Positions 24,104 to 32,890 are shown, counted from the stretch's first letter. The stretch: 58,122 bases of DNA from Candidatus Faecalibacterium faecigallinarum (GCA_019119685.1 DWWN01000002.1:1-58122), one strand, 5' to 3'. The notes: generated from the letters alone by a model not told the origin. Numbers and translations are program-made.

Positions 24104-25507
24104 ATGAAAGAAATGACCGAAGCACAGCAGAAGGCCAAGGCCCTGCTGTATGAGCCCGCTTACGCCAGCGACAAGGACGCCGCCACCCGGCAGGCGGCCG
24201 CCGCCTTCAGTGAGGGCTACAAGGACTTCCTGACCCGGTGCAAGACCGAGCGGGAAGTGGCCGTCTATGCCGAGGAGGCCCTGAAGGCCGCCGGCTACCA
24301 GCTGTACGACGACCGCAAACAGTACGCCCCCGGCGAGAAGATCTACTGGATCCACCAGGGCAAGGTGGTGCTGTGCGGCACCATCGGCACCCGCTCGATG
24401 GAGGACGGCTTCCACCTGGTCATCGCCCACATCGACGCGCCCCGGCTGGACATCCGCCCCAACCCCCTGTATGAGGCGGCCCACTTCAGCCTGCTCAAGA
24501 CCCACTACTACGGCGGCATCCGCAAATACCAGTGGACCACCATGCCCCTGGCCATCCACGGCGTCTTTACCCGGGCCGACGGCACCACCGTCACCGTCCA
24601 GGTGGGCGAGGACGTGGGCGACCCCGCCTTCTGCATCACCGACCTGCTGCCCCACCTGAGCGCCGAGCAGAACAAGCGGGAGCTCTCGGACGGCATCCGC
24701 GGCGAGGAGCTGAACATCCTGATCGGCTCCGAGGCCGTGGAGGACGAGGAAGTCAAGGAGAAGGTCAAGCTGCAGACCATGATCCTGCTGAACGAGAAGT
24801 ACGGCATCACCGAGAAGGACTTCACCCGCGCCGAGCTGGAGATCGTCCCCGCCACCCCCGCCCGCGACATCGGCTTTGACCGCTCGATGGTGGGCGGCTA
24901 CGGCCAGGACGACCGCGTGGACGCCTACGCCGCCCTGAAGGCCGAGATCGAGGTCAAGGACCCCGCCTTCACCACCATCTGCGTCCTGGCAGACAAGGAG
25001 GAGATTGGCAGCTACGGCATCACCGGCATGGGCAGCACCTATACCTTTGACTGGCTGCGCCAGCTGTGCCGGATGCAGGGCGCGGACGACATCCGTGCCT
25101 TCCGGGCCAGCCTGTGCCTGTCGGCCGACGTCACCGCCGCTTACGACCCCACCTGGTCCAGCGCCTTTGAGCCCCAGAACGGCACCTATGCCGGCCGCGG
25201 CGTGGCCTTCTTCAAGTACACCGGCAGCCGCGGCAAGAGCGGCGCCAACGACGCTTCCGCCGAGCAGATGGGCTATCTGACCCGGATGATGGACGCGGCC
25301 GGCGTGGCCTGGCAGATCGGCGAGCTGGGCCGCATCGACCTGGGCGGCGGCGGCACCGTGGCCACCGAGGTGGCCCACAGCGGCATCGCCGTGGTGGATA
25401 TCGGCGTGCCCGTGCTGTCCATGCACTCGCCCTTCGAGGTGGTCAGCAAGAACGACCTGTACATGGCCTACCGTGCTTTCAGCACCTTTATGGCGGCAGA
25501 ACAGTAA
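24104..25507 (+). CDS. M18 family aminopeptidase
   Basis: Zinc aminopeptidase that forms large tetrahedral complexes in the cytoplasm. The 467-residue product contains the M18 metal-binding motifs HIDAPRLD, DDRVDAYA, DKEEIGS and the C-terminal MHSPFEVVSKNDLYMA. Length and motif order are typical for clostridial members annotated as aminopeptidase 1. It is a lone gene with a terminator after it. Confidence 0.92.
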   Translation: MKEMTEAQQKAKALLYEPAYASDKDAATRQAAAAFSEGYKDFLTRCKTEREVAVYAEEALKAAGYQLYDDRKQYAPGEKIYWIHQGKVVLCGTIGTRSMEDGFHLVIAHIDAPRLDIRPNPLYEAAHFSLLKTHYYGGIRKYQWTTMPLAIHGVFTRADGTTVTVQVGEDVGDPAFCITDLLPHLSAEQNKRELSDGIRGEELNILIGSEAVEDEEVKEKVKLQTMILLNEKYGITEKDFTRAELEIVPATPARDIGFDRSMVGGYGQDDRVDAYAALKAEIEVKDPAFTTICVLADKEEIGSYGITGMGSTYTFDWLRQLCRMQGADDIRAFRASLCLSADVTAAYDPTWSSAFEPQNGTYAGRGVAFFKYTGSRGKSGANDASAEQMGYLTRMMDAAGVAWQIGELGRIDLGGGGTVATEVAHSGIAVVDIGVPVLSMHSPFEVVSKNDLYMAYRAFSTFMAAEQ

Positions 25508-25529
25508 AAGACACGACCCAACAGGGGAG

Positions 25530-25560
25530 GGGAGCGGCGCAGCCTGTGCCGCTCCCTTTT
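25530..25560 (+). terminator. Terminator after the M18 aminopeptidase
   Basis: GGGAGCGGC and GCCGCTCCC with a short loop, followed by TTTT. The next gene starts 14 bases later, so it may be a partial read-through terminator. Confidence 0.75.
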
Positions 25561-25573
25561 GCAGGTGAGAATC

Positions 25574-26716
25574 ATGACAAAACTTGTGCGATTCGTCAAG
25601 CAGGAGGCGGTCCTTTCGGTGGCGGCGGTCCTGGCGGTGATCTCGGCGTTTTTCGTCCCGCCGGACGGGGAATACCTCGGCTATATCGACTTCCGCACCC
25701 TGGCCATCCTCTTTTCCCTCATGACGGTGATGGCCGGGCTGCGCCGGCAGGGCATCTTTGACCGGATGGGCCGGGCCCTGCTGGCCCTGACCGGCGGCGC
25801 TTTGCAGCTGGTGCTGGTATTGGTGGGGCTGTGCTTTTTCTGCAGTATGCTCATCACCAACGACGTGGCCCTTTTGACATTTGTGCCCTTCACCTTTGTG
25901 GTGCTGGACAGCCTGGGCCCCGAAACGCGGGAAAAGCTGGCCCTGCCGGTGGTCTGTATGCAGACCATCGCGGCCAACCTCGGCAGTATGCTCACCCCCA
26001 TCGGCAACCCGCAGAACCTCTACCTCTACGGCCGCAGCGGGATGGGGATGGGGGCTTTCGTGGCCCTGATGCTGCCCTATACCCTGGCCTCCCTGGCTCT
26101 GCTGATTGGCTGGGCCGTGTGGCTGTGCCGGGGCGGCAGCCCGGTGCGCAAGGGCGCCGGCGGGCCGTTCCTGGCCCCGCAGCCGGGCGTCCGGGCGGAC
26201 AAGCGGATCGTCTGGATGGACGCGGCCCTCTTTGTGGTCTGCCTGCTGGCGGTGGTGCGGGTGCTGCCCTACGGGGCGGCTTTTGCGGCGGTGTTGGCCG
26301 CTACCTTTCTGGCAGACCGGTCCACCCTGGGCCGGGTGGACTACTCCCTGCTGCTGACCTTTGTGGCTTTCTTCATTTTCATCGGCAACCTGGGCCGCGT
26401 GCCCGCCTTTTCCGACTGGCTGCGGCAGATCATCGCCGGGCGGGAGGTGCTGGTGTCGGTGCTGGCCAGCCAGGTGACCAGCAATGTGCCGGCGGCGCTC
26501 CTGCTGTCCGGCTTCACCCAGAATGTGGAGGGGCTCATCATCGGCACCAACCTCGGGGGCCTCGGCACCCTGATCGCTTCGATGGCCAGCCTCATCTCCT
26601 ACCGGCAGATCGCCCGCGAGGAGCCGGAAGGCAAGGGGAAATACTTCGCCCTGTTCACGGTGTCCAACCTCGTTTTTCTGGCCGTCCTGCTGGGGCTGTG
26701 GGTCCTTTTGGGGTAA
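25574..26716 (+). CDS. SLC13/ArsB-NhaD superfamily permease
   Basis: A 380-residue integral membrane protein with about 10 hydrophobic segments. The motifs LITNDVALLTFVPF and ANLGSMLTPIGNPQNLYLYG match the ion-transporter superfamily (ArsB/NhaD/CitMHS), where the TPxGNP-type turn contributes to substrate binding. A second repeat half has SNVPAALLL and GTNLGGLGTLI. The substrate (dicarboxylate, sulfate, arsenite) cannot be told from sequence. ATG 25574 follows an AGGTGAG site. Confidence 0.8.
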   Translation: MTKLVRFVKQEAVLSVAAVLAVISAFFVPPDGEYLGYIDFRTLAILFSLMTVMAGLRRQGIFDRMGRALLALTGGALQLVLVLVGLCFFCSMLITNDVALLTFVPFTFVVLDSLGPETREKLALPVVCMQTIAANLGSMLTPIGNPQNLYLYGRSGMGMGAFVALMLPYTLASLALLIGWAVWLCRGGSPVRKGAGGPFLAPQPGVRADKRIVWMDAALFVVCLLAVVRVLPYGAAFAAVLAATFLADRSTLGRVDYSLLLTFVAFFIFIGNLGRVPAFSDWLRQIIAGREVLVSVLASQVTSNVPAALLLSGFTQNVEGLIIGTNLGGLGTLIASMASLISYRQIAREEPEGKGKYFALFTVSNLVFLAVLLGLWVLLG

Positions 26717-26726
26717 AATACGGAAC

Positions 26727-26766
26727 AAAAGCCGCTGTCCGGTTTGTGGCCGGGCGGCGGCTTTTT
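26727..26766. terminator. Bidirectional terminator
   Basis: AAAAGCCGC / GCGGCTTTTT with an inner CCGG/CCGG stem, between convergent genes. Confidence 0.8.
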
Positions 26767-26767
26767 G

Positions 26768-27619
26768 CTATTCCAAAGCGTCGTATAACTGGGTCACGGT
26801 GCAGAAGGCGTAGCCGTTTTCCTTATACCAGCGGATGATGGCGGGCAGGGCCTCGGCGGTGGTGCCGGTGGTGGCCGAGTCGTGCATCAGCACGATGCAG
26901 CGGTCCCGGCCCTCGCTGCCGCGGGTGACGTTGCGGCAGATCTCCTCCGCCGAGAGCTTTTTGCCGGCGGCGTCCTCGGCTGAGACGTTCCAGTCCACCC
27001 AGCGCCAGCCCCGGGCCTCGGCCTGGGCTTTCAAGTCCTGCATGATGGCGTCCCCGCCGTATTTGCGGCTGACCGTGTTGGTGCTGCCTCCGGGAAAGCG
27101 GAGGCAGGCGATGGCGGCGGCGTCTGCGTAGGGGGCGATGCGCTGGCGCAGCAGCTCGATGTCGGCCCAAAAGGCGTCGGTGCTGCGGTAGATGTCGCTG
27201 TACCGGTGGGAGGCCGAGTGCAGGGCGATCTCGTGTCCCGCCTGCTGGGCCTGCCGGATGAGGGGCAGGTAGCGCTCGTTGTTTTCGTTGGCCACCACAA
27301 AGAAGGTGGCGGGCACTTCTTCGGCGGCCAGCGCTTCGAGAACGGCGGGGGTGGTCCGGCTGGGGCCGTCGTCGAAGGTGAGGCAGACCATGGGCGGCAG
27401 CGCGCTTTCGGAGGCCGGCGCGGAAGTTCCGGCGCTGCCCGGTTCGCTCCGGGCTGTACTGGCTGCCGCAGAGCTGGCGGCGTGGACCGGGCCGGCTGCT
27501 TCGTACAGGGGCGGGGGCTGGGCGGTTGCCAGCCCGAAGGCGATCCCGGCGGCGGCTCCGGCCGCGGCCAGCAGCAGGCAGAGAGCCGCCGTCCGGCGGG
27601 GAAACAACGAAAACTGCAT
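26768..27619 (-). CDS. Polysaccharide deacetylase (NodB/PdaA-like)
   Basis: Secreted or membrane-anchored carbohydrate deacetylase acting on peptidoglycan or chitin-like polymers. The 283-residue product has an N-terminal signal/anchor (LLLAAAGAAAGIAFGLA), an Ala/Ser-rich linker and a NodB domain with TFDDGP, HSASH (metal His), RFPGGS, and the DWNVSAEDA motif characteristic of PdaA-type enzymes; LMHD closes the site. GGAGG precedes the ATG at 27619; a longer in-frame reading runs into the tRNA and is not used. Confidence 0.87.
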   Translation of the reverse strand: MQFSLFPRRTAALCLLLAAAGAAAGIAFGLATAQPPPLYEAAGPVHAASSAAASTARSEPGSAGTSAPASESALPPMVCLTFDDGPSRTTPAVLEALAAEEVPATFFVVANENNERYLPLIRQAQQAGHEIALHSASHRYSDIYRSTDAFWADIELLRQRIAPYADAAAIACLRFPGGSTNTVSRKYGGDAIMQDLKAQAEARGWRWVDWNVSAEDAAGKKLSAEEICRNVTRGSEGRDRCIVLMHDSATTGTTAEALPAIIRWYKENGYAFCTVTQLYDALE

Positions 27620-27716
27620 GGCAATGCCTCCTGTCTGGAAAGGGTTCCAGTAACAGGATATGCCGCGCCGTTTTTGGTATGAATGGCAAAACCGGCCACA
27701 AATGCGATTTCTGCTC

Positions 27717-27748
27717 TTGACTTTGCAGCCGGGTTGTGCTATTATAAT
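27717..27748 (+). promoter_or_regulatory. tRNA-Leu promoter
   Basis: TTGACT (27717-27722) with TATTAT 17 bases later (27740-27745), overlapping a TATAAT at 27743-27748. Confidence 0.65.
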
Positions 27749-27796
27749 CAAGCAGTTCGGCGCACGGCGCACCACAGGGTGTGCTGCAAGAGTTAT

Positions 27797-27879
27797 GCGA
27801 GGGTGGCGGAACTGGCAGACGCGCACGTTTGAGGTGCGTGTGGGTAACCTTGAGGGTTCAAATCCCTTCCCTCGCACCA
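27797..27879 (+). tRNA. tRNA-Leu (anticodon GAG)
   Basis: Acceptor arms GCGAGGG and CCCTCGC pair, the D-arm TGGCGGAACTGGCAGACGCG is leucine-type, the anticodon loop TTGAGGT gives GAG (27831-27833), a long variable arm follows, the T-loop is TTCAAAT, and CCA is encoded. The closing anticodon-stem pair is a T-G wobble. It reads CUC/CUU codons. Confidence 0.93.
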
Positions 27880-27880
27880 T

Positions 27881-27919
27881 GGGTGAGTCCTTATAGGGCT
27901 CACCCTTTTATATTTTTTC
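27881..27919 (+). terminator. Terminator after tRNA-Leu
   Basis: GGGTGAG pairs with CTCACCC, followed by TTTTATATTTTTT. Confidence 0.85.
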
Positions 27920-28036
27920 ATAAACAAATTGAAAACATCTGGGATTAGATATATAATAATTTAATAAATTACTTGTTTTCGCCATAATTACCAACTTGAT
28001 TTTGATGCGAATCCAATGTATAAAGGAGTGTATTAC

Positions 28037-28969
28037 ATGCGGCTAGTATACTTATGTGCTGTAGATCCGCCTCCGCCAAAGTCTGATTGGCCAAATGTAC
28101 TAGAATTTTTTAAAGCTATTCCTGAATACCTACATCCAAGAATCGGGAAGTTAAACACGCCGCATATAGTTTACTTTGCAGATAGAATTGGTAGCAATTG
28201 GCTCCCTGAATTTCATGACTTTGCAATTGTTTTCCTTTCTGAGACATTTTTAACAAATGATAAAGCTTTATCCTGTTTGAGTAGAGCTAAAACCGCATTT
28301 CCTAGCCTGGTTGGTATTGATTTATATAATAATTTATCTGCGGAAATGATTGAAAAAGCAAAGCAGTATTGCAAACGAATTTTCTCACCTGATGAAGGAA
28401 AGGAATTCTTATTAACTACATTTCCGGAGATAGCTGCGTCTTACGATTTAGAAACAAAAGAATTAACAGAATCAATAGAAACAGAAGGTTATAAATATCT
28501 AGATGAGACAATAGATAATTTAAATCAGCGGGAAAAAACAAATCGAAGGATTTCGTATGTTTGCTATATACTGTCCTTTATCGTTATTTTTGCACTTCTT
28601 GTATTCGTATTCTGGCGTCTTTGCTTGTTTACTAGCGTAGAAGTTAATTTTGATATACAAAAGATAATAATTTTATGCGTTGAAATCATAGTGTTATCTG
28701 CGTTAGATATTTCGATTTGTAGATTTTTATTTTTGCTTGGCAAATCATTTATGGTTGAAGCAATTCGATGTGCGGACAGAGCACATGCTATAGGTTTAGG
28801 ACGTCTGTATCTTAAATTATTTAAAGGGAAATTTAAATGGGAAGAATTAAGAGATGTGCTGCAAAGCTGGAACATTGATAATGGATCTGCTTTCATTAAT
28901 CTAGACGCAAAAGATATCGAAGGGGTAAGCCTCGATAAAGTAACTTCTATCATAAAGAAAAATGGATAA
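28037..28969 (+). CDS. Unknown two-transmembrane protein on a low-GC island
   Basis: Not recognised as a named family. The 310-residue product has a soluble alpha/beta N-terminal part (about 1-130) with FAIVFLSETFLTND and PSLVGIDLYNN (faintly TIR/SLOG-like spacing), a helical stretch, two adjacent membrane helices (about 165-190 and 205-235) and a C-terminal helical region with ADRAHAIGLGRLYLKLF and a WxID segment. This order recalls 2TM effectors of defence systems (SLATT-like), but that is inference. GC is roughly one third, far below neighbours, and codon use is AT-rich. AAAGGAG fixes ATG 28037. It lies directly after a tRNA, a common integration site. Confidence 0.6.
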   Translation: MRLVYLCAVDPPPPKSDWPNVLEFFKAIPEYLHPRIGKLNTPHIVYFADRIGSNWLPEFHDFAIVFLSETFLTNDKALSCLSRAKTAFPSLVGIDLYNNLSAEMIEKAKQYCKRIFSPDEGKEFLLTTFPEIAASYDLETKELTESIETEGYKYLDETIDNLNQREKTNRRISYVCYILSFIVIFALLVFVFWRLCLFTSVEVNFDIQKIIILCVEIIVLSALDISICRFLFLLGKSFMVEAIRCADRAHAIGLGRLYLKLFKGKFKWEELRDVLQSWNIDNGSAFINLDAKDIEGVSLDKVTSIIKKNG

Positions 28970-29035
28970 AACCTCTTGCTAACGACCTGTAAATCGTTAA
29001 TATTACTGCATTTCTTTAAGTCCTATAATTACGGA

Positions 29036-29074
29036 AGGCGTCCTTCCAGCTTTCGCTGAAAGGACGCCTTTTTT
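29036..29074 (+). terminator. Terminator after the low-GC gene
   Basis: GGCGTCCTT-CAGC / GCTG-AAGGACGCC, then TTTTTT. Between 28970 and 29035 there is also a small hairpin TAACGA-n8-TCGTTA. Confidence 0.8.
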
Positions 29075-29087
29075 GTTTGTGTAGGTT

Positions 29088-29540
29088 TCAAAGTATTTTT
29101 CTCATGCAAATAGAGTCAGGCATATCCCGGTACTGACCATAATTTGGAATGACTTGGTATCCTATTTTTCTATACAGAGCCATGGCTGCGACCAGAGGTT
29201 CACCCGATTCCAAAACAAAAGAATGGTATCCTTGTTGCCTGGCCGTTTTCTCCAAAAGATCCATCAGAGCTTTGGAAATCCCTCTGCCCCGGTACGCTGG
29301 TTTGATAAAGACTCGTTTTACTTCTGCAGAGTCGTTATCGTACCGCTTGAAGCTGGCGCACCCAATGGGAACATTGCCGTCGTAAGCGATGATCACATCG
29401 TGAATATCATCGAGGCGATTATAAGGAATGTACGCAGCCCGATTTGCCTCGCCGCCGACAAGGTCATTCAGAAAATCATCCAGTTCATGACACAGATGAA
29501 TAAAATCTTTATTGGCTCCGTCCGTATGTGTAAAACGCAT
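29088..29540 (-). CDS. GNAT family N-acetyltransferase
   Basis: A 150-residue single-domain GNAT. VKRVFIKPAYRGRGISKALM is a classic motif A with RGRGIS for CoA pyrophosphate binding, and ALYRKIGYQVI is motif B. The start ATG 29540 is preceded by AAAGGAG; an in-frame upstream extension lacks one. Base composition is intermediate (about 45% GC), suggesting the low-GC patch extends over this gene. Substrate unknown. Confidence 0.8.
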   Translation of the reverse strand: MRFTHTDGANKDFIHLCHELDDFLNDLVGGEANRAAYIPYNRLDDIHDVIIAYDGNVPIGCASFKRYDNDSAEVKRVFIKPAYRGRGISKALMDLLEKTARQQGYHSFVLESGEPLVAAMALYRKIGYQVIPNYGQYRDMPDSICMRKIL

Positions 29541-29661
29541 TTCTACTGCTCCTTTCCTGTGTATTGCCGGTATTATACCATGGTTCATACAATTTTAAAA
29601 TAGGCAAGTGCGTTTGAGCAATGCAGGAATCCCTCTGGACGGCAGGGGGAACGGAAGGTGC

Positions 29662-29692
29662 AAAAAAGCGCAGACCCCCGGGGGTCTGCGCT
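29662..29692 (-). terminator. Terminator of the leftward permease gene
   Basis: A 13-bp perfect stem (AGCGCAGACCCCC and its complement) with T residues following on the minus strand. Confidence 0.85.
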
Positions 29693-29711
29693 AGTCTGTT
29701 GGTTTAAGAAG

Positions 29712-30983
29712 TTATACGCCGTACATCAGCCACAGATAGATGTAAGCCGGAATGACGGCGGCCAGGGTGAAGGGGATGCCAATGCGGCAGAAGTCGCTGG
29801 TCTTGACCTCGTGGCCGTCCCGGCGCAGGATGCCGATGCCGGTGATGTTGGCCGAAGCGCCGATGGGGGTGCAGTTGCCGCCCAAAGTCGCGCCGGACAG
29901 CAGGCCGAAGTAAAGGACGGTGGGGTCGATGCCCATGCCGGCCGCCAGGCTGGTGACCACCGGCAGCATGGTGGCAACATACGGGATGTTGTCGATGAAG
30001 GCCGAGAACAGGACCGAAGCCCAGACGATGGCGGTGTAGATGGCAAAGACGTTGCCGCCGCCCATCTGCGCCAGCAGGCCGGCTGCGGCGTCCACCACGC
30101 CCATGTTGGTGATGCCGCCGATGACCAGGAACAGGCCGAACAGCAGGCCGATGGTCTCAAAGTCGATGGCCTTGAGGGGGCCGGTGACGGCTGCGGCGTC
30201 GTGGGTCTTGAAGAAGGTGTAGATCATGCCCGCCACCATCAGGCCGACGCAGATCAGGCCGTTGGTGATGTCGGGCTTGTTCTGGATGAAGGAGGCCGAG
30301 ATCAGCAGGGCGATCATGCCCACCAGCAGGACGGTGGGGACGTAATCGGTGACCTTGGTGCGGGCTGCGCCCTTGGGGATGGCGCCCTTCTCCTTGCGGA
30401 ACAGAAAGGCCAGGATCAGCGCCGAGACCACAGCGCCAAGCTCCACCGCCCAGAAAATGCTGGGCCGGCCGCGGTAGAAGAAGAAGTCCAGAAAGCTCAT
30501 GTTCGCGTAGGAACCCAGCATGATAGCCGTGGTGTCGCCCACCAGGGTGGCCGCACCCTGGAGGTTAGAGGACACCGCGATGCTGATGATGAAGGGCACG
30601 GGATTGGTCTTGAGCTTTTTGCAGATCTCCAAAGCGATGGGGGCCACCATCAGGACGGTGGCCACGTTGTCCACAAAAGCCGAGATGATGCCGGCGAACA
30701 GGGCCAGCGCCACGGCCGCCATCTGGACGTTGGGGACCTTCTCCATGATGAGATCGGCCAGGAGGGCGGGCATTTTGCTGTCGATGAACAGCTGGACCAG
30801 GCCCATGGTGCCGGCGATCATCAGCAGGACGTTGAAGTCGATGGCCCCCAGGATCTGGTCAAAGGGCAGCATCCCGGTGGCGATGAAGATCGCTGCCGAA
30901 CCCACCGCGATGTACGGCCTGTACTTGCTGAAGGCCAACATCAGCACGTAGGTGACGGCAAAGAGGAACAGTGCGTAGATCAT
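29712..30983 (-). CDS. SLC13/ArsB-NhaD superfamily permease
   Basis: A 423-residue integral membrane protein with about 11 hydrophobic segments. It has the internal repeat of this superfamily: ISAFVDNVATVLMVAP with NLQGAATLVGDTT in the first half and SAFIDNIPYVATMLP with LGGNCTPIGASANITG in the second. These match ArsB/P-protein-type anion or Na+/H+ carriers. Larger than the permease at 25.6 kb and from a different branch. Start chosen at ATG 30983; an earlier GTG lacks a ribosome-binding site. Confidence 0.85.
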   Translation of the reverse strand: MIYALFLFAVTYVLMLAFSKYRPYIAVGSAAIFIATGMLPFDQILGAIDFNVLLMIAGTMGLVQLFIDSKMPALLADLIMEKVPNVQMAAVALALFAGIISAFVDNVATVLMVAPIALEICKKLKTNPVPFIISIAVSSNLQGAATLVGDTTAIMLGSYANMSFLDFFFYRGRPSIFWAVELGAVVSALILAFLFRKEKGAIPKGAARTKVTDYVPTVLLVGMIALLISASFIQNKPDITNGLICVGLMVAGMIYTFFKTHDAAAVTGPLKAIDFETIGLLFGLFLVIGGITNMGVVDAAAGLLAQMGGGNVFAIYTAIVWASVLFSAFIDNIPYVATMLPVVTSLAAGMGIDPTVLYFGLLSGATLGGNCTPIGASANITGIGILRRDGHEVKTSDFCRIGIPFTLAAVIPAYIYLWLMYGV

Positions 30984-31036
30984 GCAGATACCAACTTTCT
31001 TTCCGGCCCGCACAGGGCGGACCTGATGTAATTACT

Positions 31037-31074
31037 TACCATATTACATGGTATGAGCCTAAAAGTCAAGTCAA
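31037..31074 (-). promoter_or_regulatory. Promoter and operator of the leftward permease
   Basis: Minus-strand TTGACT (31064-31069) and TAATAT (31041-31046) are 17 bases apart; a second TTGACT lies 5 bases further upstream. The inverted repeat TACCAT-n5-ATGGTA (31037-31053) covers the -10 box, a repressor-like position. Confidence 0.55.
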
Positions 31075-31115
31075 AACTGCGCGGCAGGTGCGTTTCGGCC
31101 CGCCCGGCGGCAAAC

Positions 31116-31148
31116 AAAAAAGCACCCGGGCAGTGCTTTGCCGGGTGC
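31116..31148 (-). terminator. Terminator of the small coiled-coil gene
   Basis: GCACCCGG and CCGGGTGC with T residues following on the minus strand. Confidence 0.75.
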
Positions 31149-31162
31149 GCTGGGGAAAGGGG

Positions 31163-31501
31163 TCACTTCAATTTGTCCAGGATCTCGTCCACGCTCATGC
31201 CGTCGGAGATCAGTTTCTGCAGGGCGCTGTCGATCTCGGCCTGGCGCGCCTGCTGGGCGGCCTTGGCCTCGGCGGCCGTCTTTTGGGCTTCCAGCTTGGC
31301 AACGGCCTTGTCGGCGGCTTTGAGGGCGGCCCGCTTTTCCTTCAGCTGGGCTTTCAGGTCATTGATATTGGCCTGGATCGAGGCAATCTCCTCGTTGAGC
31401 TGATCCTTCTCCGCGTTTTTTTCGGCGATCATGGACGCGAGATCCACCGCGCCGCCTTTGGGGATACGGACTTTGTTTTTGCTGCCTTTGGGTCTGGGCA
31501 T
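31163..31501 (-). CDS. Small coiled-coil protein with AT-hook-like N-terminus
   Basis: A 112-residue protein of unknown function. It begins MPRPKGSKNKVRIPKGG, a basic AT-hook-like patch that could contact DNA, followed by a long Ala/Lys/Glu coiled coil (about 25-90) and a short acidic-hydrophobic end (SDGMSVDEILDKL). GGAGG precedes the ATG. It is divergent from two further coiled-coil genes, so the group may work together; this is inference. Confidence 0.6.
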   Translation of the reverse strand: MPRPKGSKNKVRIPKGGAVDLASMIAEKNAEKDQLNEEIASIQANINDLKAQLKEKRAALKAADKAVAKLEAQKTAAEAKAAQQARQAEIDSALQKLISDGMSVDEILDKLK

Positions 31502-31543
31502 CGTTGTTTCCTCCCTGTAAAAAATTTATTTTATCTGAACAAA

Positions 31544-31573
31544 ATAATAACAGAACATGAGCTCAAAAATCAA
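31544..31573 (-). promoter_or_regulatory. Promoter of the small coiled-coil gene
   Basis: Minus-strand TTGATT (31568-31573) and TATTAT (31544-31549), spacer 18, in an AT-rich spacer of an otherwise GC-rich region. Confidence 0.5.
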
Positions 31574-31743
31574 TATATTTTTGTCAAAATAAAAATGAAA
31601 ATTTGCAGTATTTTCAGCCGGCAGAAAAACGCCTCTGCCGAAAGCGTGCTGCGGGAGTGGTACGCCATTTTTTGCCTCTTTCTTTTCCCCGGCGAGTATG
31701 TTAGAATGAAACCAGAAAAACCCGCAGGGACAGGAGGAAAACG

Positions 31744-31932
31744 ATGGACCGCTTGGAAGCCTTTGAGACGATGCTGGCCGACCTGCAGAAACAGGCGGAC
31801 AGCGAAAAGGAACAGATGGAAAAACTGAAGGCGGCAGGCAGGGAAAAATCCGCCACCTACCGCCAGTATCTCGGCAACAGGATGATCTACAGCCAGATGC
31901 TGGCCCTGTACCAGAAATACGGGCTGATCTGA
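31744..31932 (+). CDS. Small helical protein, unknown function
   Basis: A 62-residue, predicted all-helical protein (MDRLEAFETMLADLQKQADS...) with many Lys, Glu, Gln and no membrane segment. AGGAGG lies 6 bases before the ATG, supporting translation. It is 25 bases upstream of, and presumably co-transcribed with, a larger coiled-coil gene. No family recognised. Confidence 0.6.
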   Translation: MDRLEAFETMLADLQKQADSEKEQMEKLKAAGREKSATYRQYLGNRMIYSQMLALYQKYGLI

Positions 31933-31957
31933 TCTTATCAAAGAAAGGAGCCTCGCC

Positions 31958-32890
31958 ATGAACGACGCCACATTGAAAGAACTTTGGCAGCAGGTCGCCG
32001 AGCAGGACAGCGCGGAGGCCAAATACAAAGAGCTGTGCGCCCAGCGGGAAACGGTCGCCGCCCAGGTGAAAAAGCTGGAAAAGGCCCGCTGGAACGAACA
32101 GGCCGACGTGGACCGTCTGGAAGGGGGCAGTCTGGCGGCGTTCTTTTATCAGGTCATCGGCAAGATGGACGAGAAGCTGGACAAAGAGCGGGAAGAGGCC
32201 TACGCCGCCCGGGTCAAAGCGGACGCGGCGGCCCGGGAACTGGCTTCCATCGACGCCGACCTCCAGCGCTGCCGCGCCCGGCTGGACCAGCTGGAAGGCT
32301 GCGGCCGCCGCTATCAGGAGGCCCTTGCGGGGAAAGTGCAGGAGCTGAAAGCGGGCGGTGGCCCCGCCGCCCAGGAACTGATGGAGTGCGAGACCCGCAT
32401 CGAGGGGATGCGTCTGCGCAAAAAGGAGCTGAAAGAAGCCCTTGACGCCGGCAAAACGGCCCTCCATACCACCGAAGAGGTGATGGACTGCCTGGACAGC
32501 GCCGAGGGCTGGAGTACATGGGACGTGATGGGCGGCGGCCTGGGGGTCGATCTGGCCAAGTACGACCGTCTGGACGAGGCACAGAAACAGGTCGAGCGGC
32601 TGCAGGTGGAACTGCGGCGGTTCAAGACCGAGCTGACGGATGTGGAGATCAACGCCGACCTGCAGGTGACGGTGGACGGCTTTATGCGCTTTGCCGATTA
32701 CTTTTTTGACAACCTGTTCACCGACTGGGCGGTGCTGGACCACATCAGCCAGGCCCAGGAGCAGGTGAAGGACACCCGCAAGCAGATCAAGCGGGTGCTG
32801 TCCCGCCTCAAGCGGATGAACGCCGATCTGGACGCCCAGCTGGAGGACGAAAAGGAGCGGCGGGAGCAGATCGCCATCGACGCAGAATAA
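31958..32890 (+). CDS. Coiled-coil protein, unknown function
   Basis: A 310-residue, soluble protein made almost entirely of heptad-like helices, with two long coiled coils (about 15-190 and 210-308) flanking a Gly-rich hinge (WDVMGGGLGVDLAKYD). No catalytic motif or signal peptide is visible. AAAGGAG precedes the ATG. The general look is that of structural or adaptor proteins; no specific family recognised. Confidence 0.6.
   Translation: MNDATLKELWQQVAEQDSAEAKYKELCAQRETVAAQVKKLEKARWNEQADVDRLEGGSLAAFFYQVIGKMDEKLDKEREEAYAARVKADAAARELASIDADLQRCRARLDQLEGCGRRYQEALAGKVQELKAGGGPAAQELMECETRIEGMRLRKKELKEALDAGKTALHTTEEVMDCLDSAEGWSTWDVMGGGLGVDLAKYDRLDEAQKQVERLQVELRRFKTELTDVEINADLQVTVDGFMRFADYFFDNLFTDWAVLDHISQAQEQVKDTRKQIKRVLSRLKRMNADLDAQLEDEKERREQIAIDAE

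Noticed and set aside
24005-26728. 907-codon open frame antisense to the M18 aminopeptidase and permease
   Set aside because: Same compositional artefact; the sense strand carries two clear genes with ribosome-binding sites.
27880-29087. tRNA-Leu 3' end as an attachment site with a downstream att repeat
   Set aside because: I looked for a copy of the tRNA 3' end (TTCAAATCCCTTCCCTCGC) after the low-GC gene and found none, and no integrase is present.
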